Shown: piece by piece, positions 10,055-22,394 of the stretch | How positions within the stretch are numbered: the first letter of the stretch is position 1 | How the letters are laid out: each line of letters starts with the position of its first letter | Assembly (NCBI RefSeq): GCF_011397635.1 | Contig: NC_064754.1 | Location: 30,112,543-30,176,542, forward strand | DNA: 64,000 bases | Direction of reading: 5' to 3' | From: Epinephelus fuscoguttatus | Taxonomy: Eukaryota > Chordata > Actinopteri > Perciformes > Serranidae | Notes under the pieces: model-generated | Told to the model about the DNA's origin: nothing | Database searches by the model: none | Seen by the model: the letters and a program-made list of their open reading frames with translations, nothing else | Made by a program: the position numbers and the translations under genes

Positions 10055-10870
10055 TACACCGATCAGCCAAAACATTAAAACCACTGACAGGTGACGTGAA
10101 CAACATTCATCATATTGTTACAATGCAATGTTCTGTTGGGAAACTTTGGGTTCTGACATTCATGTGGGTGCCACCTGACACGCTCCACCCACCTGAACAC
10201 CAGTGCAGACCAGTTACTCCCCTTATGGCAATGACACTCCTAGCAGTGGCACCCCAGCAAGACAATGCACCATGCCACACCATAAAAACTGCTCAGGAAC
10301 GTGACACAGAGCTCAAAGCGTCAACCTGTTCCCCAGTTTCCCTGGATCCCAATTTGATCAAACATCTATGGGACGTACTGTTACCCCACCTCATTACCCA
10401 CAGGACTTAAAAGATCTGAAAGTAACATCCTGATGCCAGGCACCAAAGAACATCCTCCAGAGGTCCTGTGTCCATGCCTTGACAGGTCAGAGCCAAGTCC
10501 GGTCCAAGGAGCACCCACCATGGATCAGAGGTACCTCTGGGGTGCCAGCATGTCCCTCAAATGTTTGATCAGATTGGGATCTGGGGTATTTGGAGGTCAG
10601 GTCGACACCTTGAGCTCTTTGCCCTGTTCCTCGGGTCATGTCTGAGCAGTTTTTGTGGTGTGGCATGGTGCACTGTCATCGACAAGTATTGTTGCCATGA
10701 GGGGGTTTATTTTGTCTGCAACGGTGTTCGGGTAGGTGGAGCACGTCAAGTAGCATCCACATGAATGCCAGGATCGAAGGTTTCCACAGCAGGACATTGC
10801 ACTATAACAAGATGATCAATGTTATTCACTCCACCCACCAGTGGTTTTAATGTTTTGGTTGATCGGTGTA
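10055..10870. mobile_element. non-autonomous long-TIR element with TA duplication, 816 bp
   Basis: The outer 32 bp (TACACCGATCAGCCAAAACA...) are inverted at the right end with one mismatch. Weaker inverted similarity continues to about 150 bp per arm (for example GACATTCATGTGGGTGCCAC against its partner near 10,750-10,770). TA at each outer edge suits a Tc1/mariner-like target, but no transposase is present, so the superfamily is not settled. A diverged second copy is at 31,981-32,715. Confidence 0.75.
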
Positions 10871-10989
10871 AGTGCCTCCAACACAACAATAAATGTTGAA
10901 GTGGTGATTAACCACTGTGTTGTGGTGGTTCACCCTCCAGCTGAAGGTCACAGGATACACCGCTCTGCTCTCTAGGAAACTCAAAATAA

Positions 10990-11203
10990 TGGCCAGTATA
11001 TGCAGGGGGCGTTCCGTTTCACTTTTGATTGACAGGAGTAGCGTCCAATAGAATGGCCCGCTGGCACAGAGGGGGCGGGGCGCAGAGTGACCAACGTTTC
11101 CCACTAGGGTTCAGGGTTTAGAGCAGTTGGGGCTAATTTCCGCTCGGTGGTGGCTGTGAAGAATAAGTAGCCCTCAACTTTTTCTCAGCCGACAGCCGTC
11201 GCC
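10990..11203 (+). promoter_or_regulatory. gng5: probable GC-box/CCAAT promoter and 5' UTR of the gamma-subunit gene
   Basis: A CCAAT box lies at 11,045-11,049 and a GC box GGGGGCGGGG at 11,071-11,080, 120-160 bp before the ATG at 11,204. There is no TATA box. This is typical of a housekeeping promoter. The start site is not determined. Confidence 0.5.
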
Positions 11204-11970
<767 letters not shown>

Positions 11971-12179
11971 GGTAGGCCCGCCTTTTCCTTCACTCAGGCC
12001 TCAGCTGGGGAGTTAGGCTGTTTAATTCATTTCACAAGGGAAGAAATTAATTACAGCTTCACATGCTGTTTGCGCTGAAAGCAATCTAACATAAAAGGTC
12101 TAATATTTCACATGACATGACTTCATTTAAACTCAAGATTGATTTTGGGGTGTGGGGCTTCAAAATACAAAAGAGATTT

Positions 12180-12500
12180 TTATTCTACTCTTGTTTGCAA
12201 ATTATTGTCTTGATTAAATTATTTATTGTTTTGTCTGTCAAATGTCTGAAAAAAAAAGGCCATTACATTTCCCAAGGTAATGTCCTCAGATTGCTTGTTT
12301 TGTCCAACCGACAGCTCACAAACTAAATATATTAAACTTACAGTTATATGAAATAGAGAAAGACAGGAAAGCCTGACATTTGAGAAGCTAGAACAAGCAT
12401 ATGTTTGCCTTTTTTGCTTGAAAAATGACACAAAATATTAACAATTATACAACAGTTTATTTTTTGTGATTGCAAAAATTGATTAATTGACTCATTGTTT
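12180..12500. repeat. dispersed repeat (TTGCTTGAAAAATGAC family)
   Basis: It contains TTTGAGAAGCTAGAACAAGC and TTTGCTTGAAAAATGACA. Diverged relatives lie at about 28,880-29,250 (TTTGAAAAGCTGGAACCAGC) and 63,160-63,430 (TTGGCTTGAAAAATGACTCA). This is an old teleost interspersed repeat without coding capacity. Confidence 0.6.
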
Positions 12501-13162
12501 CAGCTCCAGTTATGTTGCTGATTCTGTGCCTCTTAATTTTATTGTGCTACACCCTGCTTTGTACTCTACTGTACTTAATTTTTTTATCATGGATGCTAGT
12601 GAACCCAGAAGCAAATTTCCACCGCTGGGGAATCTAATTATACTTATCTTCCATCCAAATCTAATTATACTTTAGTTGAAAATAACGCTAAATCAATTAA
12701 CTAATCAATTAGGCGGTCAACAGACAAGTTTTATAAGTCATCTAATTGCTTGAATCAAAAGTTCCAAACATTCGATGGCTCCAGCTCTTCTGAGATTGGA
12801 GCTTTTCCTTCAGCAATCATTAGTCTTATCAGACATGGCTGCTGTCCAACACTCTGTGCTCTTTGTTGTTGTAAAACATATTTTAGTGACATGCATTAGG
12901 GTTTATTATGGCCCAAAGTAACAGAAATATTTGCTATTTTACCACTCACCACTTATATGAGAATTACTCCTGTCACTAAGCCCCTGGAAATCTAAAACAA
13001 ACACCCTAGTCCAGATTAGATAATTGCCATGCTAGGCAGGCTAATGGGGGTAAATTTATATCGCCAAAACCATGAGCTAAGTGCAGTGAAAAATATATAG
13101 AGCTTTAATTCAATGGAACCTTTGTCTTCAGTCAGGAAACAATGAACAGTCTATTCACATTT

Positions 13163-13697
13163 CCAGTGGTGGAGGAAGTATTTAGATCCTTTACTTAAAG
13201 TACCAACACCACACTGTAAAAACACTCTGTTACTAGTAAAAGCTCTGCATTAAAAATGTTATTGAATGAAATAACATTATTACAATCAGCAAGATGTATT
13301 TATGCATGAAAAGTAAAAGTACTCAATGCAATGCATAAATTTAATAAATACAAATTATTTAAATAAATTAAAATAAAAAACAGCAAGTCCTCATATTTAA
13401 GAAGCTTGACCCAAAATGCTAATTAATTTTCTAATCAATCAACAAATTCTTCCAACTGCTCATGTATATTTTTTATATAGTTAATTTGCAAAAATCTCAA
13501 TTTATGAAGTTACTAGTAATTAAAGTTATCAACTAACAGTAGTAGAGTAAAAAGTATAATATTTTCTTCTGAAGTGTAGTGGAGTAATAGGAGAAAATGG
13601 CCTGAGATTTAAAATATTCAAGTAAAGTAAAAGTTCCTCAAATTTGTATTTCAGTACAGTACTTGGGTAAATTTACTACGTTACATTCTACTGCTGA
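13163..13697 (-). repeat. inverted copy of the TACTCAAGTAC repeat
   Basis: It starts GTGGTGGAGGAAGTATTTAG and ends CAGTACTTGGGTAAATTTAC...TTACATTCTACTGCTG, the reverse of the copies at 1,190 and 31,164. The two ends are imperfect inverted repeats, which fits an old non-autonomous DNA transposon. Confidence 0.6.
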
Positions 13698-15109
13698 ACA
13701 TTTCTCATTTAAACAGTATCTCCTGGCTCAGCCTCACTCGAGTTATATGAATCACACGTAAAATCCTACATTTGGTAACTTTTATGAAAACAAATTCTCA
13801 TCATATATGCTGGAGTTGTCACTATATTCGGACAAAAGTGCATTTGAGAGAGCCTGTGAAACAATCATGCCCCTCCTCCTCTTCCTACTATTTCTAATGG
13901 CGTTTGCTAGAATCCTCTGTGGTGCACCGGAAACAGCCAATCAGAGCTGAGGAGTCTCCAACGCAGCTGCCAATCACTACTTGTAAACTGTGTTAACGTT
14001 CTCATTTTACAGCTAAACAGTACACAGTAAAATATGTTCCTGAAAATATCTGAGGTGAGAAACAGACAATGCAGTTACAGGATCTTGATTCATATTTGAT
14101 CAGCGCTGCCTAGTTTGACTGCAGTTTAATGAGCAGTGATTGAAATGATTTACAGCTGCGTTAAAGACTCAGCTCTGGTTGATTTACATGCACAGATGTA
14201 TTCCACTATTATTCTGATTGTGACAGTAATTTGAATTTGATACAGGTCGTATAAACAGCATATTCTGTTTGGATGTTCTGAATTAGGCCTTTTTTCAATT
14301 TCCAATCAAGACGTGGGATATGCCTTTATTATTTGGGTTTTTGGAACATTCCTTAGACATGCATACAGTGTGTATTCGTGTCTCATTTGGGGTTGCAAAA
14401 CACAGCCTCTGATCTGTTTGTGGTCAGCACTACGCGTTGTCATGGATACGTTGTACACAAACCAACACACCAACATTTTGCAAGGCTGGTGTAGAAATAC
14501 ATGCCCAAAGATAAAAAAAGGCCACATCTTTGGTCAAAAGGAGAAACTCCCACATTATGACAGGCTTGGATGCTGACAGGTTTTTTGATATACGCATATA
14601 TCACAATGCCGACCTTTTTAAAAGAGGGTTGAAGGAATGTGAGAGTAAGGCTGTGTTCGCACGGTTGGACACGTCTGCCACAGATGGAAAACTCTTTTTT
14701 TTTTTTTTTTTTTTTTCTAATTGGGGTTTTCAAAGTTAACCAAACCGTGGCAGTAGTACAAAGTGAAAACAGAGGGAAAAATCCTATTTTGGTTGCAGAG
14801 TATGCACAGCTGCACGTAAATTAGTGGAATATATATTTTTTTATAAGCCATGTAAACAGCTTAGTTGAAAGATTGTAGTTTTTTTAAACAAAGGCAAAAA
14901 CTGGAATATTTTGTGCATGTAAATGTAGTCAGTGAGCCATCATCCACAATATCAGGACCTTGAAACTGAGGCAGATAAATGGAGTTCAGTCACTGCTTTT
15001 ATTATTTACACCTGTACTTTTCCGAAATAAAAAAGTCGTACAGTGTTTTTTTAATGTATTCATTTTAAATTATTGATTCATTTGTCCAATTCTCTTTGTC
15101 TGTCCACAG

Positions 15110-15337
15110 CAGGAAGAAAGTTGGAGGATTTCTGAATTTACCCGTCGAAGGCTTTCTTCACTTCTACTTGATGCCGCTGTAGATCGACCAGCAGCTCCTC
15201 TTGGGATGATGCAACATGGGACTGATGGGTTCGGGGGAGGGAAGTGCTCGTATTGTTTGCCAAATTTAGTGGTATCATAACTCCCATCTGTTACATTAAA
15301 GCAGGGCCAAACTCTACATGTTCAAAAAAAAAAAAAA
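15110..15337 (+). other. gng5: terminal non-coding exon of the gamma-subunit gene with poly(A) signal
   Basis: The exon follows the acceptor at 15,108-15,109. ATTAAA lies at 15,295-15,300, and an A-run starts 24 bases later (15,324-15,337). No reading frame of note is present. It is inferred from splice signals only. Confidence 0.5.
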
Positions 15338-17745
15338 AGTTGTTGACACTAACTTGACTAATGATTAAGCCTTTCTTGGTTTACCTAGTACTTAACATGT
15401 CCGGTCTCAATTTCCTGACCTAATGGTGTCTGTGTCCAGTCGGTGAAATTTAGCCCATGTGACTGGCTACTGAAAGTGCAACTTCCTCTTGTATTTAGTG
15501 TGGCAGGTCAAACATTAATTTAAACCAGGTGCTGTTAAACAATCAGAACATGTTGTGTTATATACACTGAATTGTACTGTGTGTCTTTACAAAACACTAA
15601 CTGTGTATGTGGCCATTAGACAAAGTGGTAGCTTTTGGGTTAAATTGATTGGTGTCTCAAACGATCCATGTATTTGTGGCAATGGTAATGGTGTTCCTAC
15701 TAATCTAAGGTACAGCAACATGGTACAGACTCTCAGTGCAGGGTGTGCAATTGTCCTTTCATCCAGTCTTTTTCCTGTATATATTTAACAGCCTGTTAAG
15801 GTTGCTTTTGTTAGCCTATATGTTCCTGTCTTTAATTTAAAAAAAAAAACACGTTAAGGCCTTACACTGTTTGGAGAGTGAAACTTGATAGCAAATTTAA
15901 TGTAAATCACTTTAGATACACAAATGGCCAAACAGCAAATGTTAATATATCTGTTCAAAACTTCCAAATATTGTTTGTATTAAATGAATCGTGCTGCAGT
16001 GACTTGTTGCATTAATCATTTTTCACACTGGAGTCATATTCCAATCAACCAAAACTTTTACTACTGTTAGCCTGTATCTTTCTTAACTTTGCTACTGTGG
16101 GCAGCCTTTTAAAAATTAAACTACTTTTTCGGACACTGACTGATTGCTGTATGTGAAATTATTCCTTTTATAGTGTCTTTATGAAACCCTTAAATGACCA
16201 TCTGTGTATTAATTCCTCACCGTGTGCTGTCTTTCTTGTCAAGAAAAGCTTTGTTTTCCTTACATGCCTTCACTAAAAAACTGCTAACATATTGATTAAG
16301 AGGGGTCCATGTTTAACAACAGCAAAATTATATCATTACATGAGTTCGCAAACTCATGCATCTCATGCAATATAATCCAAGTCTCATTTATCCAGCCATA
16401 TGCTCAGTAAATCCCAGAAAGCTCTCTATTTTAGACTGAACTGAAAGTGAAACTTCTTTATGCTCTCCTCAAAGCCAGACTACAGTTGAGAGAAATTTTC
16501 CTCTTGGGCTTTCTATCAGGAAAGGATCTCTTGGTTAAGGTTAGGAAAAAAGTCGTGGTTTGGGTTGAAATTAAAAGATTTCTGTCAGAAAACCTACAAG
16601 GAAAACTTGTCCCATGTGCAAGCCAGATGCCATCGCTAAGGTTTTTCAGTGGAAATGAATGTGTTTGAAAAGTACTGAGCATACAATTGGATAAATGAGA
16701 CGTGGTTTATACTGCATGAGCTGTGTGAGAGTTTGTGAACTGATGCTTTAATGTGCTGATAAATGTGGTCTCCACTCAATCCGTATATCAGTTTGTTGGC
16801 CGTTTTCTGTGGAGGCGATGAGAGAGAAAATTTACTTCCTTTAATTGTTTATAAGCCTTCATGACTCGAGCTTTTACTTTATTGATTCTACTAAAATATG
16901 AACAGGTGAAAGAAGATGTTACATAGAAGTTGCAGCCTCCTTGATTTTATTGGGTTTAAGTCACCGCAATGTGGTCATAGTAAATTGAGAGAGGTGTTTT
17001 TTTTGTAGGCCGGTGAACTGCTGGACTGGACTGATATTACTTGGTCAAATAATGACTTTGGTGGACATCTGGCCACACAGTCATCAATGTACAGGATAAC
17101 ACCAGGCAGGCAGCACAAGAAGCACAGTGCCAACTCTGGTGTGGTTGTTTTATATACAGACGGGGTCCTGGATGATTTCCAAGACAGAATTATTGATATT
17201 TGTATTTTATTTGCATGGGAAAAAACAACAAAAAAATGTTGGTAATACACACAAATACATACAAATTAACTGGTCAGGTGACACCACATGCTCACATGAT
17301 GTGAATTTGGGCTTGAATCAGTCTCCTTCGCCATAGAAGATTTGAAAAATGCTGAGCTAAACCTGAACCAGCTAGATGTGAAACTCTGGGTGTGTCTCAG
17401 ATATTATCAAGCTTGCTGTGCCCATGTGGCCTATAGCACCTTCAGCTCCTTGGGTACAAAGTTAATACTTAAAAACCATATGCACAAGGTAAAGCTTGGT
17501 AGGAAGCAGCTGGACTTAATCGTTTGAAATCCTGAAGCTTTCACCTTCTCGCCCGTCATCAATTGTAATCAGCAGAAGTGCTGTCACCTGGAAATAAAAG
17601 AGGCAGCGTCTGTCTGAAGAGGCTGTACTTTTCTGCTCAGGTAAGGTTGATCCATTGTTACTATTGTAATATAGTAGTGTGTATTTGTCATTTAAAGCAT
17701 ACAAGTATGTGTACATATTGTCTTGATGCTGTTGTGATGCACAGC
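15338..17745. other. intergenic, no gene supported
   Basis: AT-rich DNA with a palindromic element (16,320-16,760). A possible untranslated exon of the next gene could end at 17,640, where CTGCTCAG|GTAAGG forms a donor. The open frames here (15,555-15,788, 16,447-16,668) show no domain and no splice support. Confidence 0.5.
16320..16760. repeat. inverted-repeat element
   Basis: Arms of about 63-66 bp at 16,346-16,409 and 16,673-16,738 pair, with inner parts such as CTCATTTATCCAG and GGATAAATGAG and outer parts such as CAAACTC and GAGTTTG. A smaller relative with the same motif (TATAATCCAAGTCTC, GGATAAA) is at 56,130-56,224. It is probably a fold-back MITE of unknown class. Confidence 0.65.
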
Positions 17746-17853
17746 AGCTACATTTACATGTGAGTAAAATGTCCCCTTGTTGCTGTGAATATGGCACCAA
17801 GATGGCTTCCAAGTTTGGCCAGAGGCGAGTTGGAGGACATTTGGAGTACTCTG
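17746..17853 (+). other. possible first coding exon of the ssx2ip-like gene
   Basis: CACAGCAG before 17,746 could be an acceptor and TCTG|GTAATA at 17,853 a donor. With ATG at 17,769 or 17,802 the exon ends in phase 1, which is exactly what the exon at 17,952 needs. The encoded residues (MASKFGQRRVGGHLEYS) do not resemble the N-terminus of SSX2IP, so the exon may be wrong or species-specific. Confidence 0.3.
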
Positions 17854-17951
17854 GTAATACTGTCACATCAGAAGCACAAGCCAAAAGCATCAAACCATGC
17901 ATGCCACCACCAGTCCCCACCACTCATAATCATCTAATCTGTCCTCTACAG

Positions 17952-20265
17952 ACTCGTGTCTGCTGAAGGAGCCCAGCCCTCTGACTGAGCTCTCTCACAG
18001 CACCTCCTGGTGGCCTGACAGGGAGGAGCACAGAGAACAAGGAGACTCCCTCAGGGTGGGTGAAAATGATTTAAATGAAACAGATTAATACTCATAATGC
18101 TGGGGGGAACTAAACCTCTACCTTGTAGGAGCAACTTAAAGAGATGGATGAGCATGTGGCCAGGCTGCAGGACATGCTGAGATGTGAACGGGCCAAAGTA
18201 AGTTGCAACATGAGCGACAGACATTGTGGAAAATGTTACCATCTGAATCCTTTACACTAATCCCCCTCCTCACAATCATCTCTTTTCAGTGTACTCGCCT
18301 ACAGCTGCATTGTAACCAGCAGGAAGCGGAGCTGAGGCTTCGAGAGCAGCAAACTAACAGACTGAAGGAGCGACTGTCTCAGCTGACCGACAGACTCAAA
18401 GGGAAAGGACCCTGTGAGTCCTATTACAGCTAAATTCACTTACACAGCTGTTCACTTATATATAAAATATTCACTGAAACCACGCAGCTTTTACCATCTT
18501 GCATTTTTCTATCCAGCCATAGAGGTGTTGAACTTTCCACCTGGAAGTCGAGGCAAAAGAGAACAGACAATCAGATCATTCAGGTCTACAGCAAAGTGAG
18601 CTGATTATTATCATCATCATTTTCTGATTATAGCCTTCAAGTGCATTGTCCACCTTTTCCTAACCCTCACTTGCTGTCTTCACCTTGTAGAAGAGAGGAG
18701 GCAGCATTGCGTCTGATGCTGGAGCGCAGAGAAGCAGAGCTCAGGGAGGCGATGAAGCTCCGCCACAGCCTCACCACTTTACTTCATGCACTCAGAGTTG
18801 ACATGGAACATGTGAGTAAAAGAAAAGAGCCTTTTAAGTAAGGCTGGTGCTGGTCAGTTACTAGCATTGGGCCCAAGAGGCAATTATTAAATGCTAAGTG
18901 GACTTAAAGGTCCAGTGTGTAGGATTTAGGGGGATATATTGGTAGAAATTAAATCTAATAAGTATGTTCTTTCTTCCACATAGTCCACTGTGTTGCACTG
19001 CCATGTTCTACAGTACCTCAGAATGGGCAAACCATACACTGGCTCTATGTTTTTGTGATGGCAAAAACAGCATCAGAAAACACTGATTGATTTGATTGAA
19101 CGTGAAACTGCTTTATTCAGTATTTTTACCCATTAAATCACCTGGGGTCCCATTAATATACATTGCATACGCACAAAACAATGCCTGAAAGAGGCGTATG
19201 CCACTTCCGACGCAAAAGCTGTGATCTATAAAAACAGACTTGATGGGAGAAACTTTGACCCATGCTTACCAACATTTTGGAGACAGAATATTGGCGATGC
19301 AGATGGTGAGGTGGAAGCCTGATTGTTGAAATTGTCGAATATTTTTTGGCGCACGCTATTTTTGGCTTTTGTCTGTACGTACATTTTAAGCGTGGATCCT
19401 ACGTACTGTTTTATAAATGAGACCCCTGGTCCGTTTGTTTAGATCTCTGTGGATAATTTGGCTCCTGGTAAAAACCTCCTAAACACCAATGAAGGAATCC
19501 CAACCAGGAGTTGATGCTTGGCACATTGGAGAAGGTTCAGCTGGTTGCAATTGTCACTCCTGCATGCCACTAAATCCTACACATTTCCTCTTTTAACAAC
19601 GTTATTTGATGAAACCATCTCCTTAAAGTGCTCATAAAAAATGGAAATTGAAATGTCTGCAATTCCAGAACACTGGCAAAACTCCATCTGCTGAGGAAGA
19701 TCATGCAAAGCTATCAAAAGCTCCAGAACGGCTGCTAAAATGACCACATGTTGATGTTGTTTTCTCAAGTACTGTTTCCAAAGTCAAGAATGAACTCCAA
19801 GTTGCAATACTGAGTCCAAGATCAGTGTTCAACATAACAAATCAGTCTAACCTTTCTTTTTTTTTTTTTTTAAGACTTTGTCGGACATAGTTTATGTTCA
19901 GGACGAGGCCCAGGCCGAGGACAAGAGGCTGGATCAAGCTGAGAAAGCGCTTGGTGATCATGTGACGGGAGGTGTGGTTCAGAGTTGGAGGCAGGTGCAG
20001 AGGAGACTGGGTGACGTCCCATCTGAAGGTATCAGTCTTTAAAGACTATAGCAAGAATCCTGCTTTCCAGACTGAATTCATTTTTGCCAAACCAATGACT
20101 GAGAAGCACTATGAGGATACAATATGTGGTCTCTGCTGACTGCTATAGGCCACACTGGTGTTGGAACTGACCACGATAAGCTCCTGGTTCGACTAGAAAC
20201 TGAACTGAAGGAGAGTCAACAGGTTGTCAGATTACAACAGCAGCTGCTGCAGGTATGACTGGCTA

Positions 20266-20316
<51 letters not shown>

Positions 20317-21601
20317 TTCTCATATGAACTTTTGCTAGAGTCAGATCTAGAAATACTTTTCTGACTGCAGGACAGTCTTGCTGCACCTGTCCCCTCTGAA
20401 CTGGCTGATTCCTACTTTTTGGAAGAGTGGGAACGTCTTCAGGTGCGCTGGGCGGAGCTCGATCATCAGAGGCGAACTTTTGAAAAGGAGAGGCAGTCCT
20501 TCACCGATGCTGCGATCCGGCTAAGCCATGAGGTGGGAGAGAAATGAGACGGAGGTTGCATTGTTTTGCAAATGCACCTTAAAGGGCTTTACAGTCTGTG
20601 CAGTGTGCAACATCCTCTGTCCTTAGATCCTTGACTTGGATTAAGGAAAACTCCCTAAACATTTTTTAATGGGGGAAAAGTGGAGGAAACTTCAGGAAGA
20701 GCAAACCAAGAAGAAATTCCTCTCAGTGTACATTTACAGTAGTTTCCTCATACCAAAGAGCACAGCATACTGCCTTTAAAGTCTGTGTTACAAATGATAT
20801 CTTTGTGTCTGCAGCGCCGTGATTTTCAGCAACAAAAGGCCTCCCTGCTGAAGCTGCAGTATCTGTCTGACTCACCTCTGTCTGGTAAAGAAGCACCAAG
20901 TAGCAGCAGGACAGAGAGCTGTGTTCTCAGTGAGTATGCAGTTACATTAAAGGTTGGAGTGGTGGGAGACTGATGTGGTTATGTGTTTTAAAGATTTTCC
21001 TACAAAAGTCCTGAAAACATTACCTGTTTGTGACTCCAGATTTCTCAAATTTGGTGCCCACAGGCGTTTCTGGCTGTCTTCCCATCACACCATCCTCCAC
21101 CAAGTCGGGGACGGCAGCTGTTTCTGGATCACATCAGGGAAGAGTTCAGACTCCCAGCACTCCTGAGCTCTACTCTGCCCTCAATCTGTCACACAGCTGC
21201 AGGTTAGTCAAGTGACAGTTGTGCTTTCATAGCAGTAGTTCACTGCAGTGTCTGCTTTGGACGAGTTAAGTCAGGTCTTGTGTGGTGCTGATGCAGAAAA
21301 AACAAATACAACTAATATATGTTTTTGTTTTTCTCCCTTTTTTAAATGAATTCTCTTCACACAGCTAATAGTAACCAACAGCCCTCTGCAGAGAAGAAAG
21401 GTGGCTGACATTTACTCATATGTAAAGGGCATCTTTACAGATCAGTTTAATGATATGTACAAATAATTTTGTCCATTACCACCACTTTCTAATTACTCAT
21501 TCCTCTCTTCTCCCTCAGAACCAGAGAGCTCCATCACCAGACAGAGACATGGGACAGCCAAGCAGACAGGATGGTGCACATGCAACAGGCTCCACACTTA
21601 G
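17952..21601 (+). CDS. ssx2ip: SSX2IP/ADIP-like centrosome and junction coiled-coil protein
   Basis: SSX2IP (afadin- and alpha-actinin-binding protein) acts in centrosome maturation and at adherens junctions. Exons: 17,952-18,055; 18,129-18,197; 18,290-18,413; 18,517-18,595; 18,691-18,811; 19,875-20,028; 20,149-20,252; 20,371-20,532; 20,815-20,939; 21,040-21,202; 21,372-21,400; 21,519-21,601. All phases match and give about 438 residues. Family landmarks are NRLKERLSQLTDRLKGK followed by IEVLNFPPGSRGKR (human has a similar KERLHQL...ILNY...GKR order), and further on DSYFLEEWERLQ, then ERQSFTDAAIRLSHERRDFQ. Most of the chain is Glu/Arg/Leu-rich coiled coil. The conserved N-terminal block of about 100 residues was not found, so the gene is shortened or its first exons are missed. 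The 29-bp exon uses a TAATAG acceptor and is the least certain. AATAAA at 21,646-21,651 ends the gene. The flanking gng5-like gene supports the name. Confidence 0.8.
18908..19594. mobile_element. T2-type (TTAA) MITE, old copy, carrying a nested MITE
   Basis: The left end is TTAA then AGGTCCAGTGTGTAGGATTT (18,904 on). The right end is degenerate (CTAAATCCTACACATTTCC...TTTTAA). It sits in an ssx2ip intron. Its interior matches the copies at 26,245 and 28,098 apart from a 281-bp insertion. Confidence 0.7.
19145..19425. mobile_element. PIF/Harbinger-like MITE with 3-bp CTG duplication, 281 bp
   Basis: The termini GGGTCCCATTAATA and the inverse of TATAAATGAGACCC are near-perfect inverted repeats, flanked on both sides by CTG (19,142-19,144 and 19,426-19,428). 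The related unfilled site in the T2 copy at about 28,455 reads AAATCACCAGGTCC, one CNG triplet where this copy has two. A 3-bp duplication and a GGG terminus suit PIF/Harbinger; no transposase is present. Confidence 0.7.
20267..20313. repeat. (CA)n microsatellite in an ssx2ip intron
   Basis: About 23 uninterrupted CA units, lying 14 bp after an exon donor. Confidence 0.97.
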
Positions 21602-21739
21602 ACTGGTCATTTTAATACATATTATACTCCACTTTTAAAATAATCAATAAAGGCTATTTTATTTTTATTTGGTGATGTTGTTTTCCTCCATAATGCTATG
21701 CAATGAAAATATATTTTAGGCTGTTGTAATCTAGGACTT

Positions 21740-22021
21740 TGCATGCTCTCCCCGTGTCAGCATGGGTTTTCTCCAGGTACTCCGGCTTCCTCCCACAGTC
21801 CAAAGACACGCAGGTTGGGGATAGGTTAATTGGTGACTCTAAATTGTCCGTAGGTGTGAATGTGAGTGTGAATGGTTGTCTGTCTCTATGTGTCAGCTCT
21901 ATGATAGTCTGGTGACCTGTCCAGGGTGTACCCTGCTTCTCGTCCAATGTCAGCTGGGATAGGCTCCAGTCCACCCGCGACCCTCAAGAGGATAAGCAGT
22001 TACGAAAATGGATGGATGGAT
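21740..22021 (+). repeat. RTE-type LINE 3' end or derived SINE tail
   Basis: This is the widely spread fish tail with TTCTCCAGGTACTCCGGCTT, TCCCACAGTCCAAAGACACG, GTGACCTGTCCAGGGTGTAC and AGCTGGGATAGGCTCCAGTC, ending in an ATGG microsatellite (AATGGATGGATGGATG). The 5' part of the LINE is missing. Confidence 0.75.
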
Positions 22022-22299
22022 GTTGTAATCTAGTCTGGCCAATAAAATTTTCTAATAGTGGTTAATTATGACTACTGCCAAGTAAGTTATCATGCACTTA
22101 AAAATCCAAGGTTGTTTAAAAAGTGTACAGCAGGATATAAAATGCAATTGTCACTTTGCATATACTATATTTGCTTGACACATTGGCCATAATCTGTTCA
22201 AACCAGGAAAGAGTTTAGATTTTAAAAAGTGGTCATAATTTGTCAAATGAATGTATTAATCTGTTGTTAAAATAGCATTACATTTGGTGAGGAGTGCAC

Positions 22300-22390
22300 A
22301 ATGATTTGTTTAGGACTTGGGACTTGATTGAGATTTGTCAGTCTTGACTTGGGTTGCAAAGACTTGAGACTTAGCTTTGACTTGCAAAAC
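22300..22390. repeat. GACTTG-rich degenerate tandem repeat
   Basis: Irregular reiterations of GACTTGGGACTTGA and GACTTGAGACTT occupy this stretch. It is non-coding. Confidence 0.55.
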
Positions 22391-22394
22391 AATA

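Larger units (their letters stand above)
11971..15109 (+). other. gng5: 3' UTR intron of the gamma-subunit gene
   Basis: The sequence after the stop, TGA-G|GTAGGC, is a donor, and TCTTTGTCTGTCCACAG|CAGG at 15,109/15,110 is a strong acceptor. Between them lie only repeats (12,180-12,500 and 13,163-13,697), a T-run (14,695-14,716) and unassigned AT-rich DNA. No exon or RNA gene was seen. Confidence 0.55.

Noticed and set aside
17516-17923. 135-codon minus frame upstream of ssx2ip
   Set aside because: No recognisable domain and no upstream or downstream minus-strand exons; it overlaps the candidate first exon of the plus-strand gene.
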